Assembly (NCBI RefSeq): GCF_006438825.1 | Contig: NZ_RCZP01000001.1 | Span: 249,056 to 313,055 of the forward strand | DNA length: 64,000 nucleotides | Source of the DNA: Muricoccus nepalensis | GTDB lineage: Bacteria; Pseudomonadota; Alphaproteobacteria; Acetobacterales; Acetobacteraceae | Direction: 5' to 3' | Translations under genes and position numbers: made by a program | Shown here: positions 1-8,658 of the stretch, one piece after another | Numbering within the stretch: position 1 is the stretch's first letter | How the letters are laid out: each line of letters opens with the position of its first letter | Notes under the pieces: model-generated | Told to the model about the DNA's origin: nothing | Seen by the model: the letters and a program-made list of their open reading frames with translations, nothing else | Database searches by the model: none

Positions 1-274
1 CGCCCAGCGCCACGACGCCGCCCGAGTGCCCGCCGAAGTGAAGGCGCAGGTTGTGCCCGGCCCGCGGCGCCGCGAGCAGGACGGCGTTGTCCCCGCCTCC
101 CTCGACCCGGATGCCGAGCGCGGCGAGGGCCGATAGGTCCTCCGGGCCGGTGCCGTAGGTGACGGCGGAGCCCAGCTCCGGGAAGCCGTAGCCGGGCCGC
201 GGGCGATCGAAGAAGCCGCCCCACGCCGGATGGCCGACCAGGGCCCGGACCAGCGCTTCCCGGTCCGGCGGCAC
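1..274 (-). CDS. Unknown protein, N-terminal part only (runs off the left edge)
   Basis: An uninterrupted frame of about 91 codons runs from a GTG at 274 to the window edge. It lies 7 nt downstream of the parC stop on the same strand, so it is probably co-transcribed with parC. The visible protein begins VPPDREALVRALVG and later contains GTGPEDLSALAALGIRVEGG and a Gly/His-rich stretch, HFGGHSGG. I do not recognise the family. Codon use resembles the neighbours, with G/C in most third positions, and the frame is too long to be an accident here. No ATG precedes the GTG in frame, so the GTG start is the best guess. No signal peptide or membrane segment is visible in the part present. Confidence 0.55.
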   Translation of the reverse strand, partial: MPPDREALVRALVGHPAWGGFFDRPRPGYGFPELGSAVTYGTGPEDLSALAALGIRVEGGGDNAVLLAAPRAGHNLRLHFGGHSGGVVALG

Positions 275-281
275 CGCGCGG

Positions 282-2513
282 TCAGCCGTCGAAGCGGTTG
301 GACTTCGGGAAGCCGTTCGGCGGCATCTTGCCCGCCCCGCCCCGGTTGCCCCGCCAGGGCGCCAGCGCGGTCTCCGTGCGCGTGCGGTCGCCGAGGCGCC
401 AGGTGAGCCCGTCCGCCTTGGCGAAGACCTTCACGTCAGAGAGCTTGCCGTCGCGGTAGCCCTGCAGCGCGACGCCGCGCCCGCGCGTCATCTCCGGCAC
501 CTGCTCCAGCGGGAAGACGAGGAGCTTCCGGTTCTCGCCGATCACCGCGACCGTGTCGCCCTCGACGGGCGCGCAGGCGACGAGGGCGTCGGGCGCGTCC
601 ACCACCAGGATCTGCTTGCCCGTGCGCTTCTCGGACAGCAGGTCCTCGGCCTTGCAGACGAAGCCGCGGCCGGTCGCGGAGGCGAGGAGGAAGCGCTGCC
701 CTTCTCGGAACACGAAGGCGGAGAGGATGTTGTCCTCGTTGCCGAGCTCCACCATCAGCCGCACCGGCTGCCCGTCCCCGCGGCCGCGCGGCACGGCGTC
801 GGCCTTGATCGTGTAGGCGCGCCCATTGGAGGCGAGGAGGCCGATGCGGTCCGTCGTCTCGGCGTGGAGGTGCATGGCGAGGCCGTCGCCCTCCTTGAAC
901 TTCAGCCCGGCCGTGTCCTCGATGTGACCCTTCACCGCGCGCAGCCAGCCCTTCTCGGAGAGGATGACGGTGATCGGCTCGCGCTCGACGAACTGCGCCT
1001 CGTCGAAGGCAACGGCGACGGCCTCCGTCTGCGTCGTGCGGCGATCGCCGAGCGCGCCGCTGCCGAACTTCTGACGCGCCTCCTCGATCTCCTCGGCGAT
1101 GCGGTCCCACTGCGCCTTCTCGCTGCCGAGCAGGCGCTGCAGCCCCTTGAGCTCCTTCGTGAGCTTCGTGTGCTCGCGGCGGATCTCCATCTCCTCGAGC
1201 TTGCGCAGCGCGCGCAGCCGCATGTTCAGCACGGCCTCGGCCTGCGTGTCCGTCAGCGCGAAGGTGCGGATCAGCGCCTCCTTCGGGTGGTCCTCCTCGC
1301 GAACGATGCGGATGACCTCGTCGAGGTTGAGATAGACGATGAGGTAGCCGTCGAGGATCTCCAGCCGCCGCTCGATGGCCGCCAGCCGGTGGGAGGAACG
1401 GCGCACCAGCACGACCTGCCGGTGGTCGAGCCAGGCGCGCAGCACCTCGCGCAGGCCCATGACGCGCGGCGTGCGCGAGGCGTCCAGCACGTTCATGTTC
1501 AGCGGGATGCGGGATTCGAGCGGCGTCGCGCGGAAGAGGCTCTCCATGAGCATCGCGGGCTCGATGGTGCGCGTCTTCGGCTCCAGCACCATGCGCACCT
1601 TGTCCGTGCTCTCGTCGCGCACGTCGGCCAGCAGGGGCAGCTTCTTCGCCTCGAGAAGCTCGGCGATGCCCTCGATCAGGCGGGACTTGCCGACTTGGTA
1701 GGGGATCTCGGTCACCACGACCTGCCAGGTGCCGTTCTTGAGCTTCTCCACCTCCCACCGCGCGCGCAGCCGGAAGCCGCCGCGCCCGGTCTCGTAGGAC
1801 TGGAGGATGCTGTCCGCGGGCTCGACCATGATGCCGCCCGTGGGGAAGTCGGGGCCGGGCATGTGCGCCAGCAGCTCCGCCGTGGTGGCCGCGGGGTTGC
1901 GGATCAGCTCGAGGGCGGCGGCGCAGGCCTCGCCGGCGTTGTGCGGCGGGATGGAGGTCGCCATGCCGACCGCGATGCCGTTGGAGCCGTTGGCGAGAAG
2001 GTTGGGGAAGGCCGCCGGCAGCACCACCGGCTCCTGCTCCTCCCCGTCATAGGTCGGGCGGAAGTCGACGGCGTCCTCGTCGATGCCGTCCAGCAGGGCC
2101 TTGGCGACCTCGGTGAGCTTCGCCTCGGTGTAGCGCATGGCGGCGGCGTTATCGCCGTCGATGTTGCCGAAGTTCCCCTGCCCCTCCACCAGCGGGTAGC
2201 GGGCCGCGAATTCCTGGGCGAGCCGCACCAGCGCCTCGTAGACGGAGGCGTCGCCGTGCGGGTGGTACTTGCCGATGACGTCGCCCACCACGCGGGCGCA
2301 CTTCTTGAACCCGCCCGCCGGGTCCAGCTTCAGCTGCTGCATGGCCCAGAGCAGCCGGCGATGGACCGGCTTCAGCCCGTCCCGCACGTCCGGGAGCGAC
2401 CGGGACATGATCGTGGACATGGCGTAGGCAAGGTAGCGCTCCGATAGGGCGCCGGCGAGCGGGGTCTCGTTGATCCGGCCGCCGTCGGGGATGGACTTCA
2501 CGTCGTCGGGCAT
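282..2513 (-). CDS. parC: DNA topoisomerase IV subunit A
   Basis: Breakage-reunion subunit of topoisomerase IV, which decatenates daughter chromosomes together with ParE. I chose the ATG at 2513 (743 aa), starting [16 protein letters not shown]; the frame is open 46 codons further upstream but that part has no family likeness. The N-terminal region has the expected [21 protein letters not shown] segment, the GKYHPHGD quinolone-region motif, and [13 protein letters not shown], whose Tyr is the DNA-linking residue. The C-terminal part carries beta-pinwheel-like blades and ends about 743 residues in, as usual for alphaproteobacterial ParC and shorter than GyrA. I see no clear GyrA box. It lies on the minus strand, divergent from the PPC-repeat gene and just upstream of an unknown gene. 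Confidence 0.95.
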   Translation of the reverse strand: MPDDVKSIPDGGRINETPLAGALSERYLAYAMSTIMSRSLPDVRDGLKPVHRRLLWAMQQLKLDPAGGFKKCARVVGDVIGKYHPHGDASVYEALVRLAQEFAARYPLVEGQGNFGNIDGDNAAAMRYTEAKLTEVAKALLDGIDEDAVDFRPTYDGEEQEPVVLPAAFPNLLANGSNGIAVGMATSIPPHNAGEACAAALELIRNPAATTAELLAHMPGPDFPTGGIMVEPADSILQSYETGRGGFRLRARWEVEKLKNGTWQVVVTEIPYQVGKSRLIEGIAELLEAKKLPLLADVRDESTDKVRMVLEPKTRTIEPAMLMESLFRATPLESRIPLNMNVLDASRTPRVMGLREVLRAWLDHRQVVLVRRSSHRLAAIERRLEILDGYLIVYLNLDEVIRIVREEDHPKEALIRTFALTDTQAEAVLNMRLRALRKLEEMEIRREHTKLTKELKGLQRLLGSEKAQWDRIAEEIEEARQKFGSGALGDRRTTQTEAVAVAFDEAQFVEREPITVILSEKGWLRAVKGHIEDTAGLKFKEGDGLAMHLHAETTDRIGLLASNGRAYTIKADAVPRGRGDGQPVRLMVELGNEDNILSAFVFREGQRFLLASATGRGFVCKAEDLLSEKRTGKQILVVDAPDALVACAPVEGDTVAVIGENRKLLVFPLEQVPEMTRGRGVALQGYRDGKLSDVKVFAKADGLTWRLGDRTRTETALAPWRGNRGGAGKMPPNGFPKSNRFDG

Positions 2514-2678
2514 GGCGGGCCCCTGTTCTCTCTTCGTTCTATGCACCTTTTCTAGCAGCCGGCGCCGCGCGGCGCCAGGGCATCCCGCGCGATCCGGCGC
2601 CTTCCGGGCACGAAGCTGTGGATTGCCGGGCCGACCGGTGCCGTCTAGCAACGGCCGGCGGGAAGAGGGGGATCGTCG

Positions 2679-4304
2679 ATGCGGCAGCGGGATGGGGGTG
2701 TGCGGGGCGGATCGCCGCGGAGCCGGTCGGCGCGGGGCCGGGCGGGGGTCCTCGCCCTCGCCCTCGCGGCCCTCGCGCCGGCCACCGGCGCGGCCCTGGC
2801 CGGGGATCTCGCCCGCCCCGTGCAGGGCGGGGCGCTGAAGAGCCCGGCCCCGCCTTCCCCCGCCCCGCCGCCCGCGGCGCCCGCGCGGCCGCCGGCGCCG
2901 CCCCGTCCCGGTTACGCGCTGAGCGCGGCCGAGGCGGCGCGCACCCCGCCGCTCCAGCCCGACCGGCCCGTGCGCGTGAATCTCTCGCGCGGGCAGCAGG
3001 CCTTCTTCCGGGTGGCGCCCGAGGCCGGGGAGGCCTGGGCCGTGACCACCCGCGGGCTCTCGCGGAACACCGACACGATCGTCGCCGTGCTCGACGACGC
3101 CGGCGGCCTGGTGGCCGAGGACGACGACGGCGGGGAGGAGAGCCTTTCCTCCCGGCTCGAGGTGCAGCCCGGCGACGGGGCGCAGGTCGTCCGCGCCGGC
3201 ACGCTGGAGAACGCCGGCGGCCGCTTCGAGGTGGTGCTCACGCGGATCGCGCCCCAGCCCTCCGCGAGCTTCGCGACGAGCCCCGCCGAGGCCGCCGCGC
3301 GGCCGCCGGCCGAGGTGGGGCAGCCCATCCGCCTCCGCCTGCGGCGGAACCAGGAGGCCTTCTTCGCCCTGCCGGCCGACCGCGCTAACCTCGTCGCCCG
3401 CACGCGCGACCTCGCGCGCGGCACGGACACGGCGCTCGCGCTGGTGGACGCGGCGGGGACCGTGATCGCCGAGGACGACGACGGCGGCGAGGGGCTGGCC
3501 TCGCTGCTGCCGCTGAACCGCGCCGCGAACGGGCCGGTGCTGCTGCGCGCCTCGCTCGTCAGCGGCACCGGCCGCTTCGAGCTCGTGCTGGAGCGCGAGG
3601 CGCCCGCGCCGGCGCCGGACTACCCCACCAGCCTGGAGGAGGCCCGCGCGCGCGGCCCGCTCAGCCCCGGGCAGGTCGTGCGGGTCGAGCTCGGGCGCGG
3701 CGGGGAGGCCTTCTTCGCCCTGCCGGAGGGGCAGCCCGTCACGGTCTCGACGCGCAACCTGGGCGGCGACGCCGACACCGTGCTCGCGCTGCTCGACGCC
3801 GAGGGGCGGGTCCTGGCGGAGGACGACGACGGGGGCGGCGGCCTCGCCTCGCGCGTGACGACCCGCGGCGCCGGCGCGGGCGCGGCCTTCGTGCGGGCGA
3901 GCCTGCTGAACAACGCGCGCGGCGGCTTCGACCTGGCCGTGCAGGCCGCGGCCGGGGGCGGCGTGGGGGCGGCCGGCGACCTGGCGGAGGCCGCGCGGCG
4001 GCCCGCCCTGGTGATCGGCGAGGCCGTGCGGGCGACGGTGGAGGCCGGCGAGGCCGCCGTCTTCGCCCTGCCCTTCGACGGGCGCCCGGCGGTGGCAATC
4101 ACCTTCGGCCTCGCGGACGGGGCCGACACGGTGCTGGAGCTGCTGGACGCGGACGGGTCGGTGCTCGGCGAGAACGACGACGCGGAGGGGCTCTCCTCCC
4201 GCCTCGACATCCCCGCGGAGCCGCGCCCCGCCTTCCTCCGCCTGCGCCTGCTGGAGGACCGCCCGGGGGAGGTCAGCCTCGTGCTGGTGCGGCCGGCACC
4301 CTGA
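2679..4304 (+). CDS. Secreted protein with four PPC-like repeats
   Basis: 541 aa, not assignable to a named gene. An Arg-rich N-terminus and hydrophobic stretch (about residues 21-42, [20 protein letters not shown]) suggest a signal peptide, followed by a Pro/Ala-rich linker (about 52-77). Four repeats follow at roughly 78-190, 198-307, 314-425 and 435-538. Each has an AFF or VFAL core strand, a DTxLxLxD strand and an acidic turn: EDDDGG at 147, 265 and 381, degenerate ENDDAEG at 498. This pattern resembles bacterial pre-peptidase C-terminal (PPC) domains, usually appended to secreted proteases, but no protease domain is present. The acidic loops might bind calcium (inference). A GAAGAGGGGG ribosome-binding site precedes the ATG. 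The stop codon abuts the recO stop with no bases between. Confidence 0.7.
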   Translation: MRQRDGGVRGGSPRSRSARGRAGVLALALAALAPATGAALAGDLARPVQGGALKSPAPPSPAPPPAAPARPPAPPRPGYALSAAEAARTPPLQPDRPVRVNLSRGQQAFFRVAPEAGEAWAVTTRGLSRNTDTIVAVLDDAGGLVAEDDDGGEESLSSRLEVQPGDGAQVVRAGTLENAGGRFEVVLTRIAPQPSASFATSPAEAAARPPAEVGQPIRLRLRRNQEAFFALPADRANLVARTRDLARGTDTALALVDAAGTVIAEDDDGGEGLASLLPLNRAANGPVLLRASLVSGTGRFELVLEREAPAPAPDYPTSLEEARARGPLSPGQVVRVELGRGGEAFFALPEGQPVTVSTRNLGGDADTVLALLDAEGRVLAEDDDGGGGLASRVTTRGAGAGAAFVRASLLNNARGGFDLAVQAAAGGGVGAAGDLAEAARRPALVIGEAVRATVEAGEAAVFALPFDGRPAVAITFGLADGADTVLELLDADGSVLGENDDAEGLSSRLDIPAEPRPAFLRLRLLEDRPGEVSLVLVRPAP

Positions 4305-5063
4305 TCAGGCCGGCGCCTCGCCGGCCGGAAGCGCCCCAGCCCGGACGGCGATCCGGTCCGCCAGCGCCTCGCGCGCCGCGGGGACGGGGCGGTGGCGGGT
4401 GCCGAAGGCGTCGCGGGCGAGGAAGTGGCCGGTGACGCGCAGCGCGGCCGCCCAGTCCTCCGGGCCGCTCGCGAGCGAGGCGTCGCGCAGGAACGGCGGC
4501 AGGGGAAGCATCCGGTCGGCGTAGGGCGCGGCGACGTCCGCCCGCGCCGCCCGCCCCGACTTCGGCGAGACATGGGTGAGGCCCGCGGTGTCGCCGGTGA
4601 CGGCGCAACGGGCGAGGTCCAGGCCATAGCCGAGCTCCGAGAGCAGCAGCACCTCCCAGTGGAGGTAGTCGGGGATCACCTCCTCCGCCCCGCGCTGCAG
4701 GTGGGCGAGGATCGGGAGCAGGGCGCGGAAGACGGCCGGGTGTGGCTCGCGCTCCGGCAGGGCCTCGGCCGCGACCGTGCAGGCGGAGGAGAGCAGCGCG
4801 AGGGCCAGCGGGTCGTCCAGCGCCAGCGCCGCCGTGGGGTGGACCAGCTCGCCGCTGAGGGAGCCGAGCTGGTCGGCCAGGCGGGCGACCCAGTGGGCCT
4901 CGACGAGGTTGCCGGGCAGCCAGGTCGCGGCCTGGGCGCGCGACGCCCCGCCCTTGGCGAGGCCGCCGTGGCGCCCGTGCTCCTCGGTGAGGAGGGTGAT
5001 CACGGCGCCACCCTCGCCGAGCGGGCGGGCCTCCAGCACGATGCCCGGGGCGGTCCATTCCAT
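4305..5063 (-). CDS. recO: DNA repair protein RecO
   Basis: 252 aa from the ATG at 5063 (MEWTAPGIVLEARPLGEGGA). RecO anneals ssDNA and loads RecA with RecR in the RecFOR pathway. The N-terminal OB-fold segment matches the family (GIVLxxRPLGEGGAVITLLTEEHGRHGG, residues 7 onward) and the length is typical. The frame stays open upstream, but that sequence has no RecO likeness. In related bacteria recO follows era directly. Here a host-attachment-like gene on the opposite strand lies between them, so recO needs its own promoter in the 130-bp gap at 5064-5193. It is convergent with the PPC-repeat gene with zero intergenic bases. Confidence 0.93.
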   Translation of the reverse strand: MEWTAPGIVLEARPLGEGGAVITLLTEEHGRHGGLAKGGASRAQAATWLPGNLVEAHWVARLADQLGSLSGELVHPTAALALDDPLALALLSSACTVAAEALPEREPHPAVFRALLPILAHLQRGAEEVIPDYLHWEVLLLSELGYGLDLARCAVTGDTAGLTHVSPKSGRAARADVAAPYADRMLPLPPFLRDASLASGPEDWAAALRVTGHFLARDAFGTRHRPVPAAREALADRIAVRAGALPAGEAPA

Positions 5064-5193
5064 GGGGGAAAGATGGGGGCTCGACGCCGCCGGCGCCACC
5101 GGCCGGCCATCGGGGCCGCGCGGTGCCGCTGACCGGGCCCTTGGCCCGTTGTCCCTCCTCCAGGCCGGTGGCCGCAACGAAGGAACGACGGCG

Positions 5194-5592
5194 ATGAGCA
5201 AGCAGGGCGCGACCTGGTACGTGGTGGCCGATGGCGGCAAGGCGCGGGTGCTGGTGGGCGGCGACGGCGGCCTGCGGACGCAGCACCGCTTCGACGCCTC
5301 GGGCCGGGGCAACGCGGTGGAGGACGCCGACAGCGGCGTCAGCCAGCTCAAGGCCCCCAAGGCCGACCCGAAGGACCAGGCGGAGGGCCGCTTCGGGCGC
5401 GCGGTCGCGGACTACCTGAACGAGGGCGTGCGCTCCGGCCAGACGGCCTCGCTCGTCATCGCGGCAGCCCCCGCCATCCTGCACGAGATCCGGGAGGGGC
5501 TGAACAAGCAGGCCGCGGACGCCGTCGAGAAGACGATGCCCAAAGACCTCACCAACATCGCCGACGCGGAGATGGCCTCCCACTTCGCCTGA
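5194..5592 (+). CDS. Host attachment family protein (AtsA-like)
   Basis: 132 aa from the ATG at 5194, preceded by an AAGGA element 9 nt upstream. The protein reads MSKQGATWYVVADGGKARVL, then SGVSQLKAPKADPKDQAEGR, VIAAAPAILHEIREGL and a C-terminal DLTNIADAEMASHF. This is the layout of the short family annotated 'protein required for attachment to host cells', found widely in alphaproteobacteria. The biochemical role of the family is poorly defined, and no signal peptide is visible, so it is probably cytosolic. It is a single-gene unit on the plus strand between recO and era. A perfect hairpin at 5629-5649 lies between its stop and the era stop. Confidence 0.8.
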   Translation: MSKQGATWYVVADGGKARVLVGGDGGLRTQHRFDASGRGNAVEDADSGVSQLKAPKADPKDQAEGRFGRAVADYLNEGVRSGQTASLVIAAAPAILHEIREGLNKQAADAVEKTMPKDLTNIADAEMASHFA

Positions 5593-5628
5593 GGACGCGG
5601 CGGCCGGCCGGCTTCGGGCGGAAGGCGT

Positions 5629-5649
5629 CCGGCACGGCCACCGTGCCGG
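5629..5649. terminator. Bidirectional hairpin between the attachment-protein gene and era
   Basis: A perfect 9-bp GC-rich stem (ccggcacgg / ccgtgccgg) with a 3-nt loop lies in the 71-bp gap between two converging genes. There is no T-run on either side, so intrinsic termination is plausible but not certain. Confidence 0.5.
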
Positions 5650-5663
5650 CCGGGCGCGGGTCG

Positions 5664-6647
5664 CTAGTCCAGGTCCTCGAGGCCGAGCGCGCGGAGCCGC
5701 CCGCGCTCCTCGTCCCAGCCCGGCCGGTCCTTCACGTTGAGGAAGAGGTGCACGGGCCGCTCCAGCAGCTTCGTCAGCTCGGCCCGCGCCCGCTGGCCGA
5801 TCTCGCGGATGCGGGAGCCGCGGTCGCCGATGAGGATGGCCTTCTGCGAGGCGCGGCCGACGTAGATCGTGCAGTCGATGCGGACGGAGCCGTCCTTGCG
5901 TTCCTGCCAGGACTCCGTCTCCACCGTCGCGTGGTGGGGGACCTCCTCGTGCGTCTGGCGGAGGATCTGCTCGCGCACGATCTCGGCGGCCAGCATCCGG
6001 TCGGTCACGTCCGACAGCTCGTCCTCGGGGAAGAGCCAGGGGCCGAGCGGCATGGCCTCGCAGAGGCGGGCGCGGAGGCGGTCCACGCCGTCGCCGGTCT
6101 CGGCGGAGATCATGAAGGTCTCGGCGAAGGAGAGCAGCGCGGTCAGCTCGGCGGTGAGCGGCAGCAGGCGCTTGGTGTCGAAGAGGTCCGTCTTGTTCAG
6201 CACGAGCCAGAGCGGCGGCGTGCCCTGGGCGAGCTTGCGGATGATGGCGCGGAGAGGGTCGGTCAGCCCCGCGCGGGCGTCGACCACCAGCATCGCGACG
6301 TCGGCGTCCTGCGCGCCGCCCCAGGCGGCCGCGACCATCGCGCGGTCCAGACGGCGGCGGGGGGCGAAGATACCCGGCGTGTCCGTCAGCACGACCTGCG
6401 TCGGGCCCTCGTTGAGGATGGCGCGGATGCGGAAGCGCGTCGTCTGCGGCTTGTTCGAGACGATCGAGACCTTCGCGCCCGCGAGCCGGTTCACCAGCGT
6501 CGACTTGCCGGCGTTGGGGGCGCCGAGCACGGCGGCCAGCCCCGCGCGGGTCGGCCCCGCGGGCGGGGCGGCGTTCGCGCCGGCATCCTTCGCGCTGGCA
6601 TCCGTAGCGCCGGTGCCGTTCTCGTCGCCGCCGTTCTCGTCAGCCAC
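5664..6647 (-). CDS. era: GTPase Era
   Basis: Ribosome-assembly GTPase that binds 16S rRNA near the 3' end; 327 aa from a GTG at 6647. GTPase motifs are clear: G1 GAPNAGKST (42-50), G2 region TTRFR, G3 DTPG (89-92) and G4 NKTD near residue 145. The C-terminal KH domain shows GDRGSRIREIGQRARAELTK. The first 33 residues are an extra Gly/Asp/Ala-rich tail not needed for the fold. The start overlaps the end of rnc by 8 nt, so translation is probably coupled. Position after rnc is the conserved order (lepB-rnc-era). Confidence 0.95.
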   Translation of the reverse strand: MADENGGDENGTGATDASAKDAGANAAPPAGPTRAGLAAVLGAPNAGKSTLVNRLAGAKVSIVSNKPQTTRFRIRAILNEGPTQVVLTDTPGIFAPRRRLDRAMVAAAWGGAQDADVAMLVVDARAGLTDPLRAIIRKLAQGTPPLWLVLNKTDLFDTKRLLPLTAELTALLSFAETFMISAETGDGVDRLRARLCEAMPLGPWLFPEDELSDVTDRMLAAEIVREQILRQTHEEVPHHATVETESWQERKDGSVRIDCTIYVGRASQKAILIGDRGSRIREIGQRARAELTKLLERPVHLFLNVKDRPGWDEERGRLRALGLEDLD

Positions 6648-7323
6648 GGGCCAGTTCCTTCAGCAGCGCCTCGGCGGCCAGTTGCTCGGCGCCGCGCTTG
6701 CTGTCGCCGGAGGCCTCGGCGCTCTTGCCGCAGGCGCGGACGCTGACGGTGAAGAGGGGCGCGTGGGACGGGCCCTCGGCGCTCACCGTGGTGTATTCGG
6801 GCAGCCCCATGCCGCGGCCGAGGGACCACTCCTGCAGGCGGCTCTTCGCGGACATCGGCGGCGTCGCGTCGGCCTCCATGAAGGCCGTCCACTCGCGGTG
6901 GATGAAGGCGCGGGCCTTGTCGAGGCCGCCGTCGAGGTAGAGGGCGCCGATCAGCGCCTCGGTCGCGTCGGCGAGGACGTTGGCGCGCTGGCGCAGCCCC
7001 GTGCGGCCCTCGGCGGGGGGGATGCGGAGCGCGGCGGAGAGGCCGATCACGTCGCCCACCTTGGCCAGCGTGTCCGCGGCGACGAGCACGGCCAGACGCT
7101 TGCCGAGCTCGCCCTCGCGCTCCTGCGGGAAGCGGTCGGACAGCCACTCGGCCATCAGCAGGGCCAGCACGCGGTCCCCCAGGAACTCCAGCCGCTCGTT
7201 CGAATCGAGCCCCTTGCGCTTGGGGTCGGCCGCGGAGCGGTGGGTGAGCGCCTGCTCGAGCAGGGCGGGGTCGTTGAAGTCGTGACCCAGCCGCAGGGAC
7301 AGGGCGGCGACAGGCGCTTTCAC
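6640..7323 (-). CDS. rnc: Ribonuclease III
   Basis: Double-strand-specific endoribonuclease that processes rRNA precursors and structured mRNAs; 227 aa. I chose the GTG at 7323 (VKAPVAALSLRLGHDFNDPA). The frame is open further upstream, but that runs inside lepB, and the nearby ATG at the lepB stop gives only a five-codon frame. The catalytic signature NERLEFLGDRVLALLMAEWL holds the acidic metal-binding residues. The C-terminal third is a double-stranded RNA-binding domain ending ASGDSKRGAEQLAAEALL. Its start is 13 nt after the lepB stop and its end overlaps era by 8 nt. Confidence 0.95.
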   Translation of the reverse strand: MKAPVAALSLRLGHDFNDPALLEQALTHRSAADPKRKGLDSNERLEFLGDRVLALLMAEWLSDRFPQEREGELGKRLAVLVAADTLAKVGDVIGLSAALRIPPAEGRTGLRQRANVLADATEALIGALYLDGGLDKARAFIHREWTAFMEADATPPMSAKSRLQEWSLGRGMGLPEYTTVSAEGPSHAPLFTVSVRACGKSAEASGDSKRGAEQLAAEALLKELARG

Positions 7324-7336
7324 GGCGGCGTCTTCA

Positions 7337-8089
7337 TCAGCGGATGCCCGAGAAGAGGCGGTTCCAGCGGACGGCCATGGGCCAGGCCCAGACCTGCCAC
7401 CAGTTCGCCGAGCCGTCCCAGGAGAAGAAGATGAACTCGGCGCGCCCCACCAGGTTCTCGACCGGCACGAAGCCGACATAGTTGGTCGCGCGGCTGTCGA
7501 GGGAGTTGTCGCGGTTGTCGCCCATGGCGAAGACGTGGTCCGCGGGAACGACGAATTCCTGCGTGTTGTCGTAGGGGCCGTCATCCGAGGCCTCCAGGAT
7601 GTCGTGCGTGCGCGCGGGGCCGCCCGGGCTCGGCGGCAGGGTCTCGCGGAAGAGGCCGACCGTCAGGCGCGGGCCGTCGCCCTCCACCGTGTAGGGGCCG
7701 ACGCGCACCCGGTTCACGGGGGTGCCGTTCACGCGGAGGATGCCGCCCCGCACCTGGATGCGGTCGCCGGGCAGGCCGACGATGCGCTTGATGTAGTCGG
7801 TCACGCCGTCGCGCGGGAGCTTGAACACGGCGACGTCGCCGCGCGCCGGCAGGCTGCCGAGGATGCGGCCGCGGAAGAGGTTCGGGCTGAAGGGCAGCGA
7901 GGCCCGGGAATAGCCGTAGGAGTACTTCGAGACGAACAGGTAGTCGCCGACCAGGAGGGTCGGGATCATGCTGCCCGAGGGGATGTTGAAGGGCTCGAAG
8001 GCGATGGTGCGGATGCCGACGGCGATGAGGCCCGCGTAGAGGATCGTCTTCAGGCTCTCCAGCCAGCCGCCGGAGGACTTGTTGCTCAT
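7337..8089 (-). CDS. lepB: Signal peptidase I
   Basis: Inner-membrane serine protease that removes signal peptides from exported proteins; 250 aa. A membrane anchor at about residues 13-31 is followed by NIPSGSMIPTL, with nucleophile Ser40. The general base is Lys101 in YIKRIVGLPGDRI. The late GDNRDNSLDSR box is also present. Only one N-terminal membrane helix is evident, normal for alphaproteobacterial LepB. The gene sits upstream of rnc and era in the conserved cluster, 111 bp after acpS. Confidence 0.96.
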   Translation of the reverse strand: MSNKSSGGWLESLKTILYAGLIAVGIRTIAFEPFNIPSGSMIPTLLVGDYLFVSKYSYGYSRASLPFSPNLFRGRILGSLPARGDVAVFKLPRDGVTDYIKRIVGLPGDRIQVRGGILRVNGTPVNRVRVGPYTVEGDGPRLTVGLFRETLPPSPGGPARTHDILEASDDGPYDNTQEFVVPADHVFAMGDNRDNSLDSRATNYVGFVPVENLVGRAEFIFFSWDGSANWWQVWAWPMAVRWNRLFSGIR

Positions 8090-8200
8090 GTGGTGATGCT
8101 CGCGGCCCCAACCGGCCGGCCGAACGCCCCCAAAAACCCATGAGTGGGGCTCGGGTCGGGCCGCCGCAGGGCCGTTGGGTGCGCCAGATGGGCGCGCCTG

Positions 8201-8620
8201 TCAAGGAAGGGGGCTGGCGAGGGGGACGGCGGAGATGATCACCACCGCCTCCGCGTAGGGGTACTCGTCGGTCATGGTGAGGGAGACCACCGCGCTGTGC
8301 CCGGCGGGCGTCAGGCGTTCCAGCCGCGCCAGCGCCCCCCCGGTCATGCGGAGCGTGGGCTGCCCCGAGGGAAGGTTCACCACCCCGAGGTCCCGCCAGA
8401 AGACCCCGGCGCGGAAGCCGGTGCCGAGCGCCTTGGAGGCGGCCTCCTTCGCGGCGAAGCGCTTGGCGTAGGTGGCGACGCGCGTCCGCTCGCCGCGCCG
8501 CTCGGCCTTGGCGCGCTCGGCCTCGGTGAAGATCCGCTCGAGGAAACGGTCGCCGTGGCGGGCGATGGTCCGCTCGATCCGGCGGATGTCCACCATGTCG
8601 TTGCCGAGGCCCAGGATCAT
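8201..8620 (-). CDS. acpS: Holo-[acyl-carrier-protein] synthase
   Basis: Transfers 4'-phosphopantetheine from CoA to acyl carrier protein. 139 aa, typical for the family. [19 protein letters not shown] contains the metal-binding Asp8, and the [16 protein letters not shown] box holds the second acidic ligand. The gene lies 38 nt downstream of rsh. In many alphaproteobacteria pdxJ stands between rsh and acpS; it is absent here. Confidence 0.95.
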   Translation of the reverse strand: MILGLGNDMVDIRRIERTIARHGDRFLERIFTEAERAKAERRGERTRVATYAKRFAAKEAASKALGTGFRAGVFWRDLGVVNLPSGQPTLRMTGGALARLERLTPAGHSAVVSLTMTDEYPYAEAVVIISAVPLASPLP

Positions 8621-8658
8621 GAAAGGGTCATCATGGGAGGCTCATCTGGCGCGGGGAA

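Noticed and set aside
864..2447. Plus-strand frame inside parC
   Set aside because: Antisense to parC, rich in Leu, His, Asp and Glu with no domain pattern.
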